64,000 bases of DNA from Dermabacter vaginalis. GTDB lineage: Bacteria; Actinomycetota; Actinomycetes; Actinomycetales; Dermabacteraceae. The position numbers were made by a program, and so were the translations under genes. How positions within the stretch are numbered: the stretch's first letter is position 1; every line of letters begins with the position of its first letter. Below are positions 59,626-64,000 of the stretch, one piece after another. Below the pieces are notes generated by a model, which was not told the DNA's origin, searched no databases, and was given only the letters and a program-made list of their open reading frames with translations. Where the stretch lies: NCBI RefSeq assembly GCF_001678905.1, contig NZ_CP012117.1, positions 1,426,001 through 1,490,000 on the forward strand. The letters run 5' to 3'.

Positions 59626-59785
59626 CGCCTCTCCTCGCGTGTCTGTCTCGCGTACGTTTCCCCCTCAAGCTTTTCACACGATCGCCGGTGCGAGCATCCC
59701 CTTCAGGGCTCCGGTATAGGATTTCGGGACGTATATTGCCGTGCCATGAACGCACCATGGAGCGCGAGGTGGAGGGAGATCCGCG

Positions 59786-60502
59786 ATGAAAGTCGAGCGG
59801 TTTTTTCCCGCGCTCATCGCGATTGCCTGCGCCCTTCTCTTCGGGTGTGCAACGGCCGCGCACATGCCGCCGCTCGTGGACATAGGCGCTGGCCCCTCGG
59901 CCCTCGATGTCTTCCACCGGGAAAACGAGACGAGCGAAACGCCACACGCCAATACGGAAATCTCGGGCACTTTCGAGCAGTATCAACCCGAGGGGAAAGG
60001 TCCGTTCGGCCCCGCCCTCGAGATTATCGTGTGGGTGCTTCTCGCACTCGCAGGCCTGTGCCTCCTCATCGTCGTCGCACGCGTGGCCTTTCGCGCGTGG
60101 CATTCGAGACGCGCCCTCACCCCGGAAACCGACGTCGACGAGACACCGCTCGAGGTCGAGGCCTCCACCGTTGCCGCATCGCTCGAGGATGCTGCGGCGG
60201 CGCTCGAGCACCATACCGGCGACGATAAGCCCATCGTCGCCGCCTGGCTCGCGATCGAAGGCCGCCTCACGGCCGAGGGACACGGCCGCCACTCCTACGA
60301 AACCTCAAGCGAGTTCGTGCAGCGCGTCGTGGGCCCCGTGGGCCTCGACCTCTCTCACCTCGCGCGCCTCGCCGAGCTCTACCGCGCCGAACGCTACTCG
60401 AATCACGAAACGCCACCCGCCGTTCTCGAGGAAGCACGCGACCTCTTGCGACTGCTGAGCCAACAGCTCACACTCGGCCGCACCGGAGGTGGGCCTTCGT
60501 GA
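59786..60502 (+). CDS. DUF4129-domain membrane protein
   Basis: A 238-aa protein with an N-terminal hydrophobic segment (a signal or anchor; a Cys in ALLFGCATAA might be lipidated, though the box is weak), an extracellular linker, a transmembrane helix (EIIVWVLLALAGLCLLIVVA, about residues 78-98) and a cytoplasmic DUF4129 domain. The domain motif is VAAWLAIEGRLTAEGHGRHS with ETSSEFVQRVV and LYRAERYS, and is typical of MoxR-linked operons. GGAGGGAGA precedes the ATG. It overlaps the next gene by a GTGA. Confidence 0.8.
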   Translation: MKVERFFPALIAIACALLFGCATAAHMPPLVDIGAGPSALDVFHRENETSETPHANTEISGTFEQYQPEGKGPFGPALEIIVWVLLALAGLCLLIVVARVAFRAWHSRRALTPETDVDETPLEVEASTVAASLEDAAAALEHHTGDDKPIVAAWLAIEGRLTAEGHGRHSYETSSEFVQRVVGPVGLDLSHLARLAELYRAERYSNHETPPAVLEEARDLLRLLSQQLTLGRTGGGPS

Positions 60503-61053
60503 AACGTCTCGTGCTCACCTTCGCGCTCACGACAGCGGCAACGGTGGCGATCGTCCTCGCGCTGCACCTCGTGGATGTTCGCCTCAACCTCGCCTATGCT
60601 CTTGTGTTCGTTCTCGGTGCCCTGCTCGTGCGAGAACTTAACGCCGCGGGATTCGGAGGGAGCACCTCTCCCGAGTTCCCGCGCGCGCTCTACCGCGCAA
60701 CCCCTGAGCTTGAGGCCGCGAAAGATCGCCGCGTGCGGCGCATCGAGGACGACCTCTTCCGCACAATTGAAACGAAGCGGCAGGGCCCGCGGCTTCCCGC
60801 AACGTACCTCGCGAGCATCGCTCACGAACTCGACACGCTCGCCGCCTCGCGCGGGGAAAACCTCGCGCTCTCGCAGCAGACGTCGGACCTCATCGCCCTT
60901 GCCCACGAAGCCGGATCCCCCACCGATTCCCCGCGCTCGCGAGGCCCACGAGTACGGCTCACGCGACGCGCACTCGTGGCGGCGCTGCGCGACCTCGAAC
61001 ACGAATACACACGACTCACCGCCCCCGCCACCCACGCCAAGGAGAGGCCATGA
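60499..61053 (+). CDS. Small membrane protein of a MoxR operon
   Basis: A 184-aa protein with two adjacent N-terminal transmembrane helices (LTFALTTAATVAIVLALHL and LAYALVFVLGALLV) and a cytoplasmic helical region to the end. I cannot assign a family. The GTG start has GGAGGTGGG and overlaps the DUF4129 gene stop; its own stop overlaps the MoxR ATG (ATGA), so the chain is translationally coupled and the protein probably belongs to the same complex. Confidence 0.7.
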   Translation: MKRLVLTFALTTAATVAIVLALHLVDVRLNLAYALVFVLGALLVRELNAAGFGGSTSPEFPRALYRATPELEAAKDRRVRRIEDDLFRTIETKRQGPRLPATYLASIAHELDTLAASRGENLALSQQTSDLIALAHEAGSPTDSPRSRGPRVRLTRRALVAALRDLEHEYTRLTAPATHAKERP

Positions 61054-62015
61054 CCAACATCTTCACCCCCCGCGAGGCCGCCGAACTCAGCGCGCGGATC
61101 CTCGATGAGGCCGAGCGCGCCGTTGTGGGCAAGCGTGAGGCCCTCACAAAGCTCCTCGCGGGCATCCTCGCGGGTGGCCACGTGCTCCTCGAGGACTATC
61201 CGGGCCTCGGCAAAACCCTCACGGCTAGGTCGTTCGCCCTCGCGCTCGGGCTCGAGTTCCGGCGCGCCCAGTTCACGCCTGACCTTCTTCCGGGCGACCT
61301 CACGGGCTCCGAGGTGTTCAACCAAAAAACGGGCGAGTTCGAATTCCGCCCAGGCCCCGTGTTTACGGGCCTGCTGCTCGCCGACGAGATCAACCGTACG
61401 CCCCCAAAGACCCAGGCCGCCCTCCTCGAGGCTATGCAGGAGCGCCAGGTGAGCATCGAGGGCACAACCCACGCGCTCCCGCACCCCTTTCACGTGCTCG
61501 CGACAGCGAACCCCGTGGAGACCGAAGGCACCTATCCCCTACCCGAGGCCCAGCTTGACCGCTTCCTCATGCGCCTCACGTTCGGCTACCCGAGCGCGGA
61601 CGACGAATGGGACGTCATCGCGCGTCGAATCGAGCGCCGCGAGGACACCATCGACGTTGAGCGCGTGCTCGCGGCCGGCGAGCTGGAGAAGCTCCAGCAC
61701 TCGGTCGAAGCAATCCACGTGAGCGAAGCCGTGGGCCGCTATGCGGTCGCGCTCGTGCGTGAAACTCGCGAGCACAGCGATACCGCAATGGGGTCGTCTC
61801 CACGTGGTTCCCTCGCCCTCATCCAGAGTGCGCGTGCCCTCGCGCTCATCAATGGCCGCGAGTTCGTGATCCCCGAAGACATCAAGGCTCTCGCCCACGC
61901 GTGCCTCGAACACCGCGTGGTGATTCGGCCCGAACTGTGGCTCCAAAACATCTCCTGCGCGAGCGTAATCGACTCGATCCTCACACGCATCGACGCACCT
62001 GAGGCAGCTGCCTGA
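61050..62015 (+). CDS. MoxR-family AAA+ ATPase
   Basis: A 321-aa chaperone-like ATPase. Walker A is VLLEDYPGLGKTLTARSFA, Walker B LLLADEINRTPPKTQAALLE, sensor 1 LATANPVETEGTYPLPEAQL, and the arginine-finger stretch DRFLMRL are intact. MoxR proteins remodel partner proteins carrying VWA or DUF58 domains, which is what the next gene encodes. The ATG is in a GGAGAGGCC context. The operon resembles the widespread MoxR-DUF58-transglutaminase arrangement, but no transglutaminase gene lies downstream here. Confidence 0.93.
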   Translation: MTNIFTPREAAELSARILDEAERAVVGKREALTKLLAGILAGGHVLLEDYPGLGKTLTARSFALALGLEFRRAQFTPDLLPGDLTGSEVFNQKTGEFEFRPGPVFTGLLLADEINRTPPKTQAALLEAMQERQVSIEGTTHALPHPFHVLATANPVETEGTYPLPEAQLDRFLMRLTFGYPSADDEWDVIARRIERREDTIDVERVLAAGELEKLQHSVEAIHVSEAVGRYAVALVRETREHSDTAMGSSPRGSLALIQSARALALINGREFVIPEDIKALAHACLEHRVVIRPELWLQNISCASVIDSILTRIDAPEAAA

Positions 62016-62017
62016 GC

Positions 62018-63247
62018 ATGCACAGAACTCAGGCCTACACGCGCGCGGTGCTCGCTTCGGCGGCCTTCGTGCTCTACGGCGTTCTCGGCTCGCGGCTCGA
62101 TGCGCTGCTCGTGGGATGCGTGCTTCTCGCGTGGATCGCGGTTGCACACGCCCTTCGCCCTCGCACCAACACTTCGGCAACGCTCGAGGCCGCGGAGGCC
62201 AAAGTCAACGAGGGCGAGAGCGTCACCGCGACCGCCCGGGGTGCGCGCGGCATGCTTGTGACCGTGGGCGCGCGTATGAAGGGCGGGCTCGAATACTCGC
62301 CGCGCTGGGCGGTCACAACCGATCTCGAAACCGCGCGCGTGAGCGCACAAGCGCGGGTGTGGGGAACGCACGAGTTTGGCCCGTTCACGGTGCAGGAAAC
62401 GGATGCGCTCGGGGCATTCCGACGCCACCAGCGCCACGAAGCGCGCAAAATTTCCGCGGTTGCGGGCGCAACGGCGAAGCCGAGGACTCTGGCACTCACG
62501 CATGTTCTCGGGGTGAGCGGTCCACACGCGTCTCGCACGAAGGGGGAAGGCACGGCGCTCGCCGACATTCGCCGCTACCGCCCGGGCGACCGTCTCAACA
62601 AAATCAACTGGCGCGTGACGTCACGCCGCGGCATCCTCCACACGAACGAAACATTTTCCGAGCGGGACACCGACGTTCTCATCGTCGTCGACACGATGGC
62701 TGACATCCGCCCGATCGGCGCCGAACCCGGCGACGGGCGCGCCTCGAGCCTTGATATGAGCGTGGAAGCGGCAACCGTTCTCGCGCGCCACTACCTCGCC
62801 CTCGGGGACCGCGTGGGCATCCACGACGCGGGAGCGTTGATCGGGTCGATCCCCTTTGGCACGGGTGAGCGCCAGATGAGGCGCATCCTCGAAGCGCTCT
62901 CGCGTCTCTCGCGCGAAGATGCCGTGTCCCCGCGCCTTCGTCGAGCTCCACGTCTCCGGTCGGGCACACTCACCATCGCGTGTACCCCCCTTCTCAGTGA
63001 GGAGTTCATTGAGCAGATCGGCCTCATGCGCGCGCATGGCGCCGACCTCACGATCATCGATACGCTCCCCGCCGAGCTCACCGACACCTCGCGACTCACG
63101 GGTACACCAATGCGGCGCATCGATGGCCTCGAGGATCCGCACCTGTGGGACGAAGCGTGGGTGATTCGCGGTTTTGAACGGCGCTTCGTGATCGCCGACC
63201 TTGAACGCCGCGGGATCCCAGTACTCACGCTCGAGGAGGCGCTGTGA
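62018..63247 (+). CDS. DUF58-domain (VWA-like) protein
   Basis: A 409-aa protein with two N-terminal hydrophobic segments, a beta-rich middle part and the DUF58 motif RRYRPGDRLNKINWRVTSRR near residue 190, followed by TDVLIVVDTMADIR, the VWA-like metal site region. It is the expected partner of the MoxR ATPase, three bases upstream. Members are involved in envelope or stress functions with unclear mechanism. Its stop overlaps the next GTG start. Confidence 0.88.
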   Translation: MHRTQAYTRAVLASAAFVLYGVLGSRLDALLVGCVLLAWIAVAHALRPRTNTSATLEAAEAKVNEGESVTATARGARGMLVTVGARMKGGLEYSPRWAVTTDLETARVSAQARVWGTHEFGPFTVQETDALGAFRRHQRHEARKISAVAGATAKPRTLALTHVLGVSGPHASRTKGEGTALADIRRYRPGDRLNKINWRVTSRRGILHTNETFSERDTDVLIVVDTMADIRPIGAEPGDGRASSLDMSVEAATVLARHYLALGDRVGIHDAGALIGSIPFGTGERQMRRILEALSRLSREDAVSPRLRRAPRLRSGTLTIACTPLLSEEFIEQIGLMRAHGADLTIIDTLPAELTDTSRLTGTPMRRIDGLEDPHLWDEAWVIRGFERRFVIADLERRGIPVLTLEEAL

Positions 63248-63855
63248 TTCGTCACCTCACCGATCGCCTGCTCGACGCGATCGACCTTCTTCGCTCGGTC
63301 GCACCTGCCCAGTGGTGCGCGAGGCTTGGCGCGCTCGCGTGCCAGTTCGCCGCCGCGCTGCTCGTCGCGTGCGAAGCCACGAGTAACTTCGCTGCTCCAC
63401 TCACGATGGGGCTCATCCTCCCGTTCATCGCGCTTGCCGTGCTGAACCTGCTTCAGCTCGCCCAGCCCGGTTCGGAAGCGGGGCTTCTCACGTTTGCCGC
63501 GTGGCTTTTCGCGCTGTGGGCCTCACCGCCGCTCTCGATCGCCGCGTCGATCGGCCTCGCGGCTTCCTTGCTCGCGTCGCATTCCCTGTGGGCTATTGCT
63601 GCGCGTTCCCCCGCTCACGCGCACGCGAGCGGGCGTGCTGTCAGGCGGGTGCTCGGCACGCTCGCGCTCGTTTTCGGACTCGCGACCGCGCTCGTCGTAT
63701 TTGCCCTCGTTCCGCTCTTGTTCATGCCGCAAGGGGCAATTCCGAGCGTCATCATCCTCGTGGCGATTCTCGTGGTATTCGGGGCTCTCGCGTGGCTCCT
63801 TTTGCCCCACAAGGATGAGGAAGAGAGCCAATCCCCGGTGAGTGGAAAGCGCTAG
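63244..63855 (+). CDS. Small multi-pass membrane protein
   Basis: A 203-aa protein with about five predicted membrane helices (for example LGARLALACQ-type segments around 30-50, and ATALVVFALVPLLFMPQGA near 155-175). It has no recognised domain. GTG start overlaps the DUF58 stop (GTGA), making it the last member of the operon. It ends by overlapping the stop of a minus-strand gene fragment. Confidence 0.65.
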   Translation: MIRHLTDRLLDAIDLLRSVAPAQWCARLGALACQFAAALLVACEATSNFAAPLTMGLILPFIALAVLNLLQLAQPGSEAGLLTFAAWLFALWASPPLSIAASIGLAASLLASHSLWAIAARSPAHAHASGRAVRRVLGTLALVFGLATALVVFALVPLLFMPQGAIPSVIILVAILVVFGALAWLLLPHKDEEESQSPVSGKR

Positions 63856-64000
63856 TCGCTCACACGCTCGGCGAACGCGGGGGCGGCGTGCATGATCTCG
63901 TCCATGTCACACGACCGCACGAAGGCCGAAGCGCCTTGTTCGCGCGCGGGGTCAGCGGCCCGGCGCCTTGTCACGGCGAAAGCGAAGCCCCGCGCCTCTT
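63852..64000 (-). CDS. 3' fragment of an unrecognised gene (runs off the right edge)
   Basis: A minus-strand frame open from base 64000 to a TAG at 63854-63852 encodes at least 48 residues ending ASAFVRSCDMDEIMHAAPAF and AERVSD. It is convergent with and overlaps the plus-strand gene by three bases. Coding looks plausible (host-type codons, no stop), but no family can be named. Confidence 0.4.
   Translation of the reverse strand, partial: EARGFAFAVTRRRAADPAREQGASAFVRSCDMDEIMHAAPAFAERVSD

Overview
The window is a gene-dense, high-GC chromosomal segment of an actinobacterium. Supporting signs are the single-protein order recG-rsmD-coaD-DUF177-rnc-mutM, DUF3515, DUF3516 and DUF4129 proteins, frequent GTG starts, leaderless-looking promoters and strong GC-ending codon use. 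The complete mevalonate pathway and the gatCAB amidotransferase fit a member of the Micrococcales, possibly near Dermabacteraceae; that placement is inference from gene content only.

Layout. 1-3107: the 3' end of cydC and a DevS/DevR-like two-component pair. 3229-8962: a minus-strand housekeeping run recG-rsmD-coaD-DUF177-rnc-mutM. 9147-9338: rpmB with its own terminator. 9479-16942: a SAM methyltransferase, thiL, a double-GNAT protein, a DUF3515 lipoprotein, ddl, gpsA, a small DUF2867-like protein and murA. 17062-20006: leuCD facing a divergent IclR regulator. 20028-21197: a double universal stress protein and tRNA-Gln/tRNA-Glu. 21337-30283: a tightly overlapping operon of an FAH-family protein, gltX and the six mevalonate genes mvaK1-mvaD-mvaK2-idi2-mvaA-mvaS. 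30419-35445: a conserved 331-aa protein, an EEP-family phosphohydrolase, a Ski2-like helicase and a lone PTS EIIA.

35450-39990 is the accessory part. Two plasmid-replication-like HTH genes share a 195-bp, about 94% identical block and a 50-bp 3' element. They bracket a compositionally foreign TDT-family transporter, its divergent LysR regulator (frameshifted) and a decayed metallophosphatase. This looks like a relic of plasmid integration.

39991-49379 is a branched-chain amino acid supercluster: ilvD, then ilvB-ilvN-ilvC-leuB-ilvE-cimA. A 12-residue leader peptide (MQTILLIVTGRG) with mutually exclusive antiterminator and terminator hairpins precedes ilvB. With leuCD at 17-19 kb this covers the valine and isoleucine routes, with citramalate synthase allowing isoleucine from pyruvate; the only missing leucine step is leuA. 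49472-52911: two tandem alanine/sodium symporters, the second with a candidate promoter, operator and leader hairpin. 53027-58772: gatC-gatA-gatB and ligA. 58777-63855: a membrane protein, then an operon of DUF4129, a small membrane protein, a MoxR ATPase, a DUF58 protein and a membrane protein. A gene fragment runs off the right edge.
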